From positions 11,919,140 through 11,983,139 of the forward strand of contig CM064690.1 of NCBI GenBank assembly GCA_032717465.1: a DNA stretch of 64,000 bases, given 5' to 3'. Below the pieces are notes generated by a model. It made no database searches. It was not told the origin of the DNA and saw only the letters and a list, made by a program, of their open reading frames with translations. Source of the stretch: Coenobita brevimanus (lineage: Eukaryota; Arthropoda; Malacostraca; Decapoda; Coenobitidae). This document shows positions 1 through 12,040 of the stretch, piece after piece. The translations under genes and the position numbers were made by a program. How positions within the stretch are numbered: position 1 is the stretch's first letter; each line of letters begins with the position of its first letter.

Positions 1-3
1 CTA

Positions 4-6
<3 letters not shown>

Positions 7-42
<36 letters not shown>
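7..42. repeat. (CA)n microsatellite
   Basis: An uninterrupted CA dinucleotide run near the window start. Confidence 0.95.
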
Positions 43-43
<1 letters not shown>

Positions 44-538
44 CGTAGGCCCTTCTCGTATTGTATATACAAACAGTGAACCCTGCTGTCATTTACATCT
101 TAATCATAATACTATCCTCCATCCAAATTCTAGTCACACTTCTCACACACATGCTTACCCATGTCACTACCCTCACTTACAACATCCACAGTCGCCTTTG
201 GCCTCACGTCCAACATCTTTCTTCATCCCTGCTAAGTGAGCAACCTTTGATTTCATTCTGCTGCACAGAGGAGTAGACTGTAGCACCAGTCGAGCAGGGC
301 AGTACTCCCGAGGTGGATGGAAAGCTGATGACAGGGAGTGCTGGAGCTCCCGTTTCATCAGCCCTCAGGACTAGTTCCTGACCATCCCCCTTTGCTGAAC
401 TTTTTCAGTGTCTCAGTTACACAAAGAGTAGGCCAGCATGCTCTCCAGTACAAATTTCTCTATCTTCACCAAACTACATGCACAGTACACACTACACTTC
501 CTATTCAAAGATCAACAAAAATGGCGTCTATTAATCAA
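43..538. other. No gene seen
   Basis: About 0.5 kb of unremarkable sequence upstream of LINE-J copy 1. The open frames here do not resemble any family I recognise. An ATG at 438 is in frame with the LINE protein but lies upstream of the sequence shared with the other 5'-complete copy at 52054, so I treat it as flank. Confidence 0.5.
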
Positions 539-3500
539 GCCTCGGAGTCCCCAGGGGGGGGGGACCATAAATGCCCCCGCCATCTGCCCCTCTCCCGGTG
601 ACGACTCGAGGTGCCTGGAACCACTGTCTGACTCTCTTCTTCTTCATTTCTGCAACATTCGCGGCCTTTCATCTAACTTTCGCTATGTTGAGCACCACCT
701 CTCCTCCTCTAAACCTCACCTTCTTTTTCTGACGGAGACTCAGCTGTCTGAGGCAACCGACAGCAAACCCTTTTCTGTATCCTCCTACTTTCTCTATACT
801 CATTTCAAAGCCAAAGGTGGCTGTTGTGTATACATAAGCAACGACTTATCTTGCTCTCGTGTTCCTGAACTCGATTCTTCTGAATTCTCCACACTCTGGC
901 TTCGGCTTTCCTGTCATTCTCTGACTAAATATATCTGTGCTGTTTACTTATCCCCTAATTCTACTGACTATCAAAAATTCTTCGACTATCTTACTTCTAC
1001 GATGGAACACATTCTGTCCATTTCTCCTTTCTCTGAAATCTCCATTCTAGGAGATTTCAATGTTCACCACCACCTTTGGCTCTCCTCTCCTTTCACGGAT
1101 CCACCTGGTGAACAAGCCTACATCTTTTCTATCCTTAATGACCTAGAGCAGCTTGTACAGCACCCTACCCATATCCCTGACCGCCTTGGAGAGAGCTCCA
1201 ACATACTTGACCTCTTCCTCACAACTAATCCTTCTGCTTACTCTGCTAATCTTTTCTCTCCGTTGGGCTCCTCTGATCACAACCTTATTACCTTAACCTG
1301 TCCTATCACTCTGGTACGGCCTGTGGACCCTCCAGGGAAACGTCGTCTGTGGCATTTTGGAGCCGCGAACTGGGAGGCCCTCAGGCAGTACTTCTTTGAT
1401 TTTCCCTGGAATGATTATTGCTTCCATGGCCATGAGCCATCTGAGTGTTCCTTGCGCATTATGGAGGTTATTCTCTTGGGCATGGAAGCATACATTCCTT
1501 TCTCATATCCTTTGACTAACGCAAGAAAGCCTTGGTTTAATCACGCTTGTTCTAATGCTGTCCGCAACAAGGAGAGGGCCTACAAAAGGTACCGGAGCCA
1601 ACCCATCCCTGAATCACATCATCTTTATGTTTCTGCCCGGAATCGTGCTAAGTCTGTTCTTCGCTCTACTAAAAATAATTTCATCCATACTAAATGCTCT
1701 CAACTCTCCAACTCGAATTCTTCCCGCTTCTTCTGGCACCTTGCCAAAAATCTTTCTAACAACTTTACCTCATCATCCTTCCCTCCTCTTTTCTACTCTG
1801 ATGGTTCTGTAGCTATTTCTTCTACTGATAAAGCAGATCTCTTCGCACAGACTTTCTCCTCCAATTCCATCTTAGACGATTCCGGTGCTGTTCCTCCATC
1901 ACTTCTCCCCTCTGACTTCCTCATGGCTGACATTAAAATTTCTTCAGTTGATGTATTTTCTGCCATCACTGGCCTCAGTACTAACAAGGCATATGGGCCT
2001 GATGGGGTCCCTCCTGTTGTTCTCAAGAACTGTGCTTCTGTGCTTACACCCTGCCTAGGCAAACTCTTTCGCCTTTGTCTGTCAACTTGTACCTTTCCTT
2101 CTTGCTGGAAGTTTGCTCTCATTCAGCCAGTCCCAAAGAAGGGTGACCACTCCCAACCCTCCAACTATCGTTCAATTGCTTTAACGTCCTGTATTTCAAA
2201 AGTTTTTGAGTCTATTCTTAATAGAAAAATTTTAAGGCATCTTTCCTATCACAACCTTCTTTCCGATCGTCAGGGACGCTCCACTGGCGATCTTCTCACC
2301 TACCTTTCAGACTCCTGGTCATCCTCCTTTCGGGACTTTGGCGAAAGCTTTGCCATTGCACTTGACATCTCAAAGGCTTTCGATCGAGTCTGGCATAAAT
2401 CTTTAATTTCCAAACTGCCCTCCTATGGTTTCTATCTTTCTATCTGTGCCTTCATCGCTAGCTTCCTTTCTGGTCGTTCTATAGCCGCTGTTGTAGACGG
2501 CCATCGTTCTTCTCCTAGATCTATCAACAGTGGTGTTCCTCAGGGCTCTGTCCTATCACCAACTCTCTTCCTTTTATTCATCAATGATCTTCTAAGCTGT
2601 ACATCTAACCCTATCCACTCATACGCTGATGACTCCACCCTTCACCTTTCCATTCGGTTCCCACAACGCCCATCTCAATAGTTACTTCAAGAAACAAGGG
2701 ATGAGGCTATGGCACACCTAATGTCTGACTTGGCTCGTATCTCTGACTGGGGTAAAAATATATGGTTGTCTTTAATGCATTTAAGACTCAGTTCTTACAC
2801 CTATCAACCCGACAAAATCTTGCACAGGTATACCCATTAATGTTTAATAATATTCAGCTTAATCCTGCATCATCCTTGAACATGCTTGGGGTTTCATTTA
2901 CTCAGGACTTATCTTGGAAAGATCATATTACATCTCTTGTAAAATCTGCTTCCAAGAGATTGGGTGTGCTAAGCCGACTCCGCTCTTTCTTTACCCCTGC
3001 ACAATTGTTGACTCTATACAGAGGTTTTATCCGCCCCTGTGTGGAGTACAACTCTCATGTGTGGGGAGGCTCTCCACATACAGCTCTTCTCCACAGGGTG
3101 GAGTCAAAGGCTTTTCGTCTCATTAACTCTCCTCCTCTTACTGACTCCCTTCAACCTCTGTCTCTTCGACGCACTGTTGCATCTTTATCTCTTTTCTATC
3201 GCTACTTTAATGGTCACTGCTCCTCTGAACTGTCTGCTTGCATTCCTCCACCTCTACGACGGGCGCGTAGCACCCGTCTGGCAGCAAACTCTCATCCCTT
3301 TTCTGTCCAGCTCTCTAATGGAAGAGTTAACCGTTACTCCCAGTCTTTCATTTATGCAACACGTCAGCTCTGGAAGTGTCTCCCTCTATCTGTATTTCCT
3401 GCTGCCTATGATCTCCAGTCTTTCAAACGCAGTGTGTCCAGGCATCTCAAAATGATCGGATCTTGAATTTGGCTCTCTATTGTATTTTGTTTTTCTCTTG

Positions 3501-3568
3501 GAGGGAATTGTTACTGCGGGCCCATGGCCTTTGGTTCCTTCTTCCTCGCATAAAAAACAAAAAAAAAA
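539..3568 (+). mobile_element. LINE-J copy 1, jockey-like non-LTR retrotransposon, near full length
   Basis: A plus-strand non-LTR retrotransposon. The 5' edge is placed where similarity to the copy at 52054 begins (GCCTC, then GAGTCCCC and a G-run). The 3' edge is the A-rich tail at 3551-3568, after a 3' UTR shared with the copies ending at 24418 and 25158. It encodes an apurinic-type endonuclease followed by reverse transcriptase. I see no separate ORF1, so the element may lack it or be 5'-truncated. No clear target-site duplication is visible. The element is dead: it has a stop, a frameshift and a 15-bp deletion in the reverse transcriptase. Confidence 0.85.
540..3466 (+). pseudogene. LINE-J endonuclease/reverse transcriptase, disrupted
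   Basis: The protein would nick target DNA and copy the element RNA at the nick. The endonuclease domain comes first, with CNIRGL (codons from about 651), the TETQL glutamate, GDFNVHH and SSDHNL. The reverse transcriptase follows, with [13 protein letters not shown] (motif A), [11 protein letters not shown] (motif B) and YADD at 2622-2633 (motif C). A C-terminal region contains PCVEYNSHVWGG. Damage: relative to the copies at 22.4 and 25.2 kb, five codons (YGF-x-Q) are missing near 2271; CAG has become TAG at 2679; and one base is lost near 2757, so the C-terminal 234 residues (2762-3466) lie in another frame. The endonuclease residues are intact. The family is jockey/CR1-type by motif pattern; the exact clade is uncertain. 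Confidence 0.85.
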
Positions 3569-4221
<653 letters not shown>

Positions 4222-5207
4222 AAGCTGTCCTGCTACAGAAGACGACGGCTACTATACGAGTACTCACTAAGATGGTGTGTTTATCACTGTCTTTGCTGCC
4301 AGCGTGTGACTGCGCAGACCAATCCTGGATCCGCAAACTTTCCCACACAGTTGGCATGTCAAGTTCAGCTTTGCTGGGCTAACTGTTTTGGGTATGCCTC
4401 CTTCGTCTACGCAGTTCTCTGGCCAGGTTCTGAGCTTCTTCGAGTTGAATGATTTCTTCACTGCAGAGGGCTCACGGCTGTTTTCTATCAGAGCCTTTGG
4501 TTCGAAGATCTTTTCGTATGATGCTGCATTTCTTCAGGGTTGTCCTTTTACGATCTTTATACATCTTCTCTCCTCCTGGTTTGAGATGTGTTGCAGTGAG
4601 TTGGCCATACTCATACAGAACGTCTGGGAAGGCAGTGCTCATGCTTGCAGAATATGTGTCTGACTTATCTAAGCTGCTTTTTAGCCAGCATGGTTTCTAT
4701 TCTTGTTGACTTTGCCCACTGGAGAATTTGTGAGTGTGGGACTTCACCCTCCCATGTGAGTCCTAGGATGCCCTGTGAATATCAGATGTGAAATGGCTTA
4801 AGCAGTTTAATTTGAAGCTGGTAAGTAGTCCAGGATTCAGCACCATGTAGGAGGGTAGACAGGTATAAAGCCGCATATATTTATATATTCGTCTCGATCC
4901 TCAAGTACTGTACGTGTTTTCAAAGACTTTGGATCTGAGACGTCCAACAGAGGCTGAGGTGTGGTTGATTTGTGCAAGGACTTCCACATCAAATGGTATG
5001 TTAATCATTGAGCGCATTTCCAAGGTAGGTAAAAATCTCCTCCTGTCTTCCATTTCGATATTGAACTGAAATGCAAGAGGCTCTGCTAGGTTGTTTCTCT
5101 GATATATTATTTCCGTTTTATTGACACTTATTCGGAGTCCCATTGCATGGTATATGTTGGAAATGATGATAAGTCTCTGTTGTAGGCTTTCTGGGATATG
5201 TGCAAGC

Positions 5208-5211
<4 letters not shown>
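4222..5211 (-). pseudogene. LINE-D remnant: RT thumb region and C-terminal C2H2 finger
   Basis: A minus-strand remnant of a further LINE family. From 5211 downward a frame encodes the region after the catalytic core of a reverse transcriptase, with GLRISVNKTEIIYQ and then ASVGRLRSKVFENTYST. Further down the strand, in other frames, come a GGEKMYKDRKRTTLKKC segment and finally CQLCGKVCGSRIGLRSH. That last motif is the single C2H2-like finger typical of the C-terminus of a widespread invertebrate LINE group. No YADD box is present, so only the 3' part survives. Several stops and frame changes interrupt it. It is flanked on both sides by (CA)n. The finger could be misread as a host zinc-finger gene, but the RT-type sequence upstream argues against that. 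Confidence 0.65.

Positions 5212-5265
<54 letters not shown>
5212..5265. repeat. (CA)n microsatellite
   Basis: A pure CA run that truncates LINE-D on its 5' side. Confidence 0.95.
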
Positions 5266-5266
<1 letters not shown>

Positions 5267-6817
5267 TGTCCACTCGATACCCCACCTTTCTCCTAATTCA
5301 GCTTTTCACCACAAACTTGGCTTAAATCGCTAGGTTGCCCGCACTTCTTTCACCTCAGGCCTCGTCTGTCCACAGCAGGATAATTCATCCGTAAGTTCCA
5401 CCCCAGGCTTAATATTTAGCTTCTTGATCATTGTTGCAAAAATAAAGTGGAATATCTGCAGTTCCTTCCTTCCTTTCTGGTCATTCTTTGTCCCACTCCT
5501 TCAATCTAGTCTCGATATTTATCTCCTCTATGCCTTTGGTTCATCCCAGAATTATGCTTGAAGTTAAATAATATGCCTTCAGATCGTTGCTGTAAAGGTG
5601 CTTTGTGATATTTGTGGTCCTTCTTCCTTCGTTCCTAGTGCAACTTTTTGCCGCCCTCTCTACTGCTGTGACTCATCTTTCAGTATCACTTGAGCTTTTC
5701 ACATGCATCAAGATGGGAGTAGGCTATGTGCAGTCCTTCCTTCCTTCCTTAATCCTACTTTATCATTTAACCTATTCTAGTCTTGCTCCCCCCTCTCACC
5801 TTTCCCTCCGTTCTGCTTTGATATTCAATTCTTTAGCTTCTGTAGTTTTAGAACAAGTCTTTCTAATGATATAGAGGCCGGGCCACTTGAGAAGGACTTT
5901 AGAGCCTGTGCTAGCTGTGTAACAATATATACAACAATGAGTAAAAAGCAGACACTTTTCTGGCAGCTGAAACGGTAGAACTTGTCACAAACACGCTTTT
6001 TATATGACAGGAGTATGAAGTTCACAACATAGGAGTATGAGCAGGAAGGATACTCTCTGTGGCTAAGGGGAAATGAATAATACAGAAGGCAGGACAAAAT
6101 GCTAGCAGAAGAGTGTCGAAGAAACTTTGTTCATGTCTGTGCCCTGAATATCCAGTCTTTGCTTTCAGCCTCGTTTCCTTGAACTCTGTCTTGCTGTGAT
6201 TCCATCCTCTGTCCTATCCTGTTAAAATCTTCTACAATCTTCCAGTCTTCCTCCTTGGGCTTGTCCTATGTTCTGCCCTTCGCTCACTCTGCCTTCTATC
6301 CTACTATACTTGGATCCATGCCATTATCCTCTCTTTCCTCCGTTTCCATCATTTCTTTCCTTTGCCTTTCCTTTTCATCCTGTCCAATCCCATATATTCC
6401 ATCTTCCATCCTTCATCACCTGGGTTTGCTCCACTTCTCTCCCTTCCCCCCCTCCTTATGTTAGGACTCCATATTATAATTACAAATCATAATAGATAGA
6501 TAGATAAATAGATAGATAGACAGCTCTATGCGAGCCTGGGAATGGGAAATGAGCTTGCAAATTACACTGAGGAAAGCTGACGACAGATTACGAAGTGGCC
6601 AGTAAGGAGATGATGCAGTTAGTTGTCAGCAATCCACCGGTGAACAAAGCCTTAGTGACCATACACACACATACACACATACTCACACACAGGCTTCTAG
6701 AACTTTCCACTCACAAGGAACACACGTGATACGTCTCCTGTTTCACCAGAATTTAGGAAAGAGAGGCAGAAAGAAGCTAGCCTTAGAACAGACAGGTCGC
6801 AGGGAGAAGGGCTTAGC

Positions 6818-6822
<5 letters not shown>
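5266..6822. other. No gene seen
   Basis: Mostly T/C-rich unique sequence with a short GATA-type run near 6492-6520. The only recognisable piece is 6653-6705, which matches part of the LTR at 34956-35512 (listed separately). Confidence 0.5.
6653..6705 (+). repeat. Fragment similar to the LTR of the 35-38 kb retroelement
   Basis: The sequence GTGACCATACACACACATAC, a short AC-rich stretch, then CACACAGGCTTCTAGAAC occurs here and in both LTRs (near 35110-35168 and 38200-38240). Flanking similarity is weak. It may be the core of a diverged solo LTR, or a shared AC-rich word by chance. Confidence 0.35.

Positions 6823-6866
<44 letters not shown>
6823..6866. repeat. (GA)n microsatellite
   Basis: A pure GA run. 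Confidence 0.95.
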
Positions 6867-6871
<5 letters not shown>

Positions 6872-7084
6872 AGACAGGGACTCTGCTCAACTCACTCGTG
6901 AGTGAGAGACTTGTTAATATTTCCAAGACAAATAAAAATAGTCCCATACTATTCTTTACCTCTCCTGTCACTACATGACAAATGGGAAAGAAGATTAACT
7001 ACTTACAAGCTACTCAAGTATAACAACCGCTCGTCCCAAGTCTAATATATATAAAACTCCACTACAAGTAACTGCAAAGTCTTT

Positions 7085-7367
7085 ATGACACTTGCTCTTC
7101 AATTTCCATCCTCAGTTCTTCTCTTTTCACCTACACCGCCCTTGTTTTCTACCTTTACCCTCTGCTTTCTGCTTTCCCCTTTCGTCTTCTCTGCCGTTCC
7201 CCATCCCTCGTCCCCTTCCTTTCTCCCGACTTTCCCCTTCTCCCGCCCCTCCCTTTCCCTTCCCCCCTTCTTTCTCTTGCCTCCTCCTCCTCCACTTCTC
7301 CTCCCCATCTCTCGCCCCTTTCCATTCCCTTCTTATCTTCCCTTCTTTCGCACCATCCACTTCTCTC

Positions 7368-7428
<61 letters not shown>

Positions 7429-7434
7429 TCTCTC
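7085..7434. repeat. Pyrimidine tract ending in (CT)n
   Basis: About 350 bp almost entirely C and T on the plus strand, ending in a pure CT run from about 7371. Overlapping Ser/Leu/Pro-rich frames on this strand and Gly/Arg/Glu/Lys-rich frames on the other are products of composition. Confidence 0.85.
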
Positions 7435-8461
7435 CATCAACTGTCACTGTGTCAAGTTTTCCCTGTAGCCTCCCCTGTTTGTAAATCTGTGGGTCACGTG
7501 TACCGCCGGAAGACCCAACTTAAGACACAATGACCTGCGACGGACTCGACCTGACCCTTGACCTGCCAGGTGTTTGTTGGCATCAGGTTACCACTCACTA
7601 TGTCGGTCCGAGTGTGGGGGAGAGAGACGGAAGTGCGAGAGATGACAACAAGAAGGACGATAGTGATAGCACAGTACAGGACAGTAGTTTTGCTATCCTG
7701 TAATGTATAGCTTCTGTCCAAAGACATGGGTATTTTGGTACTTGTAAGAGGCACTCTAACCCTTTCAGTACGAAAACGTCTTTTTTATTATATTCTTGCT
7801 ATCGCCACACTATTTTCCCGGCCTTCGAACAAGGTAAGACAACAGACAGTAATTTTATAATCATATTCGCCTCAGGAGAGACTATTCGAATTATGAGGGT
7901 TAGATATAGTCTTCGGCAAACCCTCTGTACTAGGGATTATTCCTCGGTTAATATAAACATCTGGTAGGAGTAAAAAATATATATACATGATAGCCATGAG
8001 CTGAAGTAGTTTCTTTGCTTTGTGGGCACGACAGAACGAACTAAGGATAATAAATATATGGATTCTTTATATTCAGTAGGAAGTGGAGAGCGACGCTTGT
8101 ACTTGGTGGCACTGATATCGAGGGACGGACCACTGGCCGGCAATGAAACAGTTCCTCGCCTCCCTGCCTCCCCATTGCAAAGATAACCGTTTACTGAAGG
8201 AGAAGAGCCACTGCAGTCCACTGAGTTAACGTCCAGATGAACCAACATCATTTATCTCTATACTGCAATGGCGTGTTTATCTGATTTTGTTCTTACATTT
8301 TTATTCTCTTTCTCTTGTGCTGTAAGGATTAATGGAAACTATATATGACTCATCCAGCTCAGAAACTCTCCTAAGCTAAAGAAAATCACCTGGAGATAAC
8401 AAGGTGTACATCTTGCCACAGAAAACTAAGACGACAGTATTAGGCAAAGTTAAAGTAAACA
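7435..8461. other. No gene seen
   Basis: About 1 kb of unique sequence with only short unconvincing open frames on both strands. Confidence 0.5.
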
Positions 8462-8650
8462 GAGTAATGGAGGGTGAATGTGAGTGAGGTGGAAGTGCAG
8501 AATGGTATTGGGAGACCGAGAATGAAGTGGAGGGATGCGATTAAGCGGTACATGAACAATGGTGATGTGAGTTGGAGGGAGGGCAGTTTGATGATGGATG
8601 ACGGGGTAACATGGAGGCAGTTTGTTTGTGGCCACCTCTTCCGGTTGTTG
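8462..8650 (+). pseudogene. LINE-B (RTE-like) C-terminal fragment
   Basis: A frame from 8474 encodes GRPRMKWRDAIKRYMNNGDV, then SWREGS and VTWRQFVCGH. This matches the extreme C-terminus of the LINE-B copies ending at 20261 and 42260 (GRPRMRWRDGMERYMREGGV, SWEQGS, FACGH). Only about 60 residues remain. It is more diverged than the other two copies, so it is an older insertion. Confidence 0.75.
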
Positions 8651-9301
8651 TTATATTGCAAGAAAAAGGACCTGGATGTATATATCATCTCCATAGTAAA
8701 GCAAGAGCAAGTCGATTTTTTTCTCTCACACTCTGTTAGGTTTTTTCTCAGTTTAACATAATCCGGGAGCTGTAGACTGAATCTGTTTCTTTATCTCTCT
8801 TCAGTGTAAGACCGGACCTTCTACTCGGAGGGAGAGTAATTGCCAGAATTAACCCTTCCCCATGATGACGAAGTACGAAGGGGAAAGTGGTGTATGTTGG
8901 AAAAGAAAAGCATGAGTAATGCAAAACTGCCTAGGCGAATGAGACCCAGACTTAAATCTTTCCCATGCTGGCTAAGTATTAATAGGAGAAGGGTGTTTGT
9001 AGGAAGGGTGTTGGATACGGAAGAGGAGAACTGTGTTGTTGGAGGGAGAGTGCTAAGCAGAAATAGCTCTTCCACATGATAGCAAAGTTCGACTGGCAAA
9101 GGGATGAGTATGTAGGAAGAGCTATTATTGTGAAATTGGAAATATTGTAAAGTATTGATTATTTTTGCTTGTTTACTTAGATACAAGACATAATAGAGAT
9201 GGCTTGTGTAGTATTATCCTACAGCCCACCTCAACAGATACTCACACCTCCACATAAACAGTCGCAACTCCGTACAGACAGCCTGCACATACATACCCAC
9301 T

Positions 9302-9302
<1 letters not shown>
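8651..9302. other. No gene seen
   Basis: Unique sequence. A GGGAGAGTAATTGCCAGAAT-like phrase and an AGAATTAA/AGAAATAG theme recur loosely, without a clear repeat unit. Confidence 0.45.

Positions 9303-9348
<46 letters not shown>
9303..9348. repeat. (CA)n microsatellite
   Basis: A pure CA run. Confidence 0.95.
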
Positions 9349-9353
<5 letters not shown>

Positions 9354-9426
9354 TGCGTGCGCGCGCGGGCAACCATGTCTCTAAACACACACAGCCACAT
9401 CACATGCGGAGTCACACCACACACAC

Positions 9427-11733
9427 AGTAAGTAAGTAAGTAAGTATTTATTGGCCACAATATCCAGTTACACATACAGGATTTCAAGCAACAATAAACC
9501 TTAGCATGATAAACAGTACATCATATATTAGCAAACAATTATGGTCCACAAAACAAGCGAAGTATTAAAGGGTTGATCAGTGCATCTATATAGCCTTAAT
9601 GAAAGATGGAAATCATTACACTTCTGATTAGTAACTGAACTACAATTTGACCAATCACTTTTTTTATGGAAAAAAAAAATCCCAATGATATATCATGGTT
9701 AGAATAAGAGCATACAAAATGAATTAAATACACTTTAAATAACATAGGTTATGATAAACATTATAGTATACACTAGCCAAAACAGGAAAGGACCTTATAC
9801 ACTATCTTTTCAATAGGAAACTGAGCATCGTCACCAATGATTTGACTCCAGGAAGTAAAATTATATCTTGTACGTATGTGCTGAGTCAGTGGACACACCT
9901 CCAGTACATGCAACTCTGTTTGCACAGCACCACATGGACAGAGCCGCTCTGCTACCGGGAGACGTCCCCGTCCACGCCGATTCCAACGGCCCGTCTCAAT
10001 TGCCAGATTATGACTGATTACCCGCGCCGACTAAATGCCACTCTGTGTACCTCACTAGTTTTACCACGACATTTATAGATCTCGTGAACTGTTACTGTAG
10101 GGTTCAACACATTGTAAATTAGCCTTCTAGAAGATGTAGAGTTAGAAATTGATTGCTTTAATGATTCAATGCCGACTTTAACATCATCAACAGAATTATT
10201 AATTAAACTCTTAATGTGTTTACTTGTTGGTGTGTTAACCGCCATGGTCAGCCTGACGGCGTGTACCCACGGGTCATTGGGCATACCGCGCCTCTCCCCT
10301 CACAGTCACTGGAAAAGCTTCCTCTGCCTTGCTAGTACTAAAGATTTCAGTGGCGGGCACCCGAGTTCCACGTAACAAACTTCCGTGCACGCCGTCATAC
10401 GAGCTACCAGCAGCTGTTTAATACCCCAGTTATACAATTTTTCCATTGGCCTCAAGTTCCCATTGAACCAGGACTCACAGCCATAAAGGATGGTTGACAT
10501 TAAGGCTGCTTCAAACATTTTCTTTATAACATAAAATGGTATGTCTATATTCTTTTCCAAAAATGACACAAATTTCAGAATGTGGCACATTTTTGCTTGT
10601 GCGTGGGCGGTAATGGCGGACGACAGGGTCCCGTCGCTTGTGAACAGGCTGCCCAGATACACATACCTGTCACACCACTGCACGACCATATCACCAACGC
10701 AGAATGGCTCACGATCGCCCACTGACGCATGGATTGCAAAGAACTTGGTCTTAATATTATTCACAACCATGCCATTATTTACACAGAACTGATTCAGAAA
10801 TGTAAGTGTTTGTTCCATCCCGCGTCGCGTTGTCGAGAGAAGAACAGTATCGTCCATAAGGACAAGAAGATGAAACCACTGTAAAAAACCATCTGGCTCA
10901 CAATTGGACTTTATCAACTTAATCATGCTGTTTACAAAAATGATAAATAATAAACAAGATGTTGGGGACCCCTGTCTGACGCCGATCCTGGATGTTACAA
11001 TGGCTGTCCCAGTAATGCTCAAAGTAACCCCGTATATCGCCACCAGCGCCGCTAACATTCGCGACCCACACCCCAACTCACGTAACATGCGAAACAATTT
11101 GGCGCGAGGGACCCGGTCGTATGCCATTGAAAAATCGACAAAGCAAACAAACAACTTATGCTTTCTCCTGTGGGCCAAATCAATTAACAGTCTAAGTGTC
11201 ACAACATGTTCAATGCAGCCCCGGCCCTCCTGACTCCCTGCCTGCTCCCGATACAGAACAAACCACATAATTAACCGAGTTGATAGCACCATGTCATACA
11301 GCTTTGCCAAACAATTTATTATATTTATACCACGGTAATTCTTGGGTAATGATCTGTTACCTTTCTTAAATATCGTGACCATACGGGCCAACTGCCAGGA
11401 TGTGGGATAAGAGCCAGAGGAAAAGACTACATTAAACAACGCTAATATAAAGTGTATCCACAGGTCTGGTAAAAACTTTATAATTCCTGGGCTTATCCCA
11501 TCGGGCCCACACGCTTTGTCTTCCTTTAATCTATGTATTTCTCGCACAACCTCATCAAATTCTATGCCATCATCAAGAACTAGTATGGTTACATTTGTAT
11601 CAAACTCAGTAGGTACTATAGGTTCAGCACCATGTGGGTTATATACCTCCTCAAAAAAGGCTTTGAAATCCTCATCTGTGGGTTTTTTATTAGTCAGAAT
11701 CATCACTATCATCTCCCCCCCACACACACACAA
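9427..11733 (-). mobile_element. LINE-C, non-LTR retrotransposon with a TTAC tail, 5'-truncated
   Basis: A minus-strand retrotransposon. Its 3' end (low coordinate) is AATAAA followed by four to five TTAC units at 9427-9446, a simple-repeat tail instead of poly(A). The 3' UTR is about 330 bp. The 5' end fades at a C-run and CACACACA near 11716-11735, with no endonuclease, so the copy is 5'-truncated. A separate endonuclease-like fragment lies upstream on the same strand at 14393-14656 and could belong to the same family, but the minisatellite and other sequence lie between. Confidence 0.75.
9773..11733 (-). pseudogene. LINE-C reverse transcriptase, disrupted C-terminus
   Basis: A 475-codon frame (11733 down to 10306) holds a reverse transcriptase: KACGPDGISP, FKKGNRSLPKNYRGI, FVDFSMAYDRVPR (motif A), GVRQGSPTSCLLF (motif B) and LMDD at 10849-10860, about residue 292 (motif C). 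The usual F/Y-A box is L-M here, but both catalytic aspartates remain. Two TGA codons (10306 and 10300) follow. The same frame then continues from 10284 to 10018, and after a further shift a frame with LCPCGAVQTELHVLEVCP, a Cys/His cluster common at LINE C-termini, runs to the stop at 9773. The core domain is open and only the C-terminus is broken, which suggests a fairly recent insertion. The clade is not assigned. Confidence 0.8.
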
Positions 11734-11863
11734 ATAAACGTTCGTACTACTAGTAGTAGTAATAGTTTATGAACAAAAAATGCATTTTAATTATTTACAT
11801 ACATGTATACCTGGCACTATTTGCAAATTGATAATTTATTTACGAGTATATGTAGAAATGCCA

Positions 11864-12040
11864 TCCATCCATCCATCCATCATCCAGTCCTGTGTTGCCC
11901 CACGAGATAAGTAGGAGCCCGGGGGTAGGCAAGTTGGTTCTGATATATAAGATGGGAATGACCAGCCTCACTCATCCCTGTGTGGCATTACGTGAGCAAT
12001 AAACCTCAACCACCCCATGGAAATAAACCTACACAGGCTC
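11864..12040 (+). repeat. Interspersed repeat R, copy 1
   Basis: Begins with (CCAT)n. It contains GTAGGAGCCCGGGGGTAGGC, GGAATGACCAGCCTCACTCA and ACGTGAGCAATAAACCTCAA. The same series occurs inverted at 16985-17158 and in diverged form at 53675-53760, so this is a dispersed family, possibly SINE-like. No coding capacity. Confidence 0.65.

Noticed and set aside
4267..4461. Host C2H2 zinc-finger gene on the minus strand
   Set aside because: There is a single finger of the S-R-I-G-L type, directly after LINE-type RT sequence. It is a LINE C-terminus.
7092..7484. Pro/Leu/Ser-rich membrane-like protein
   Set aside because: Translation of a pyrimidine tract with (CT)n; no independent support.
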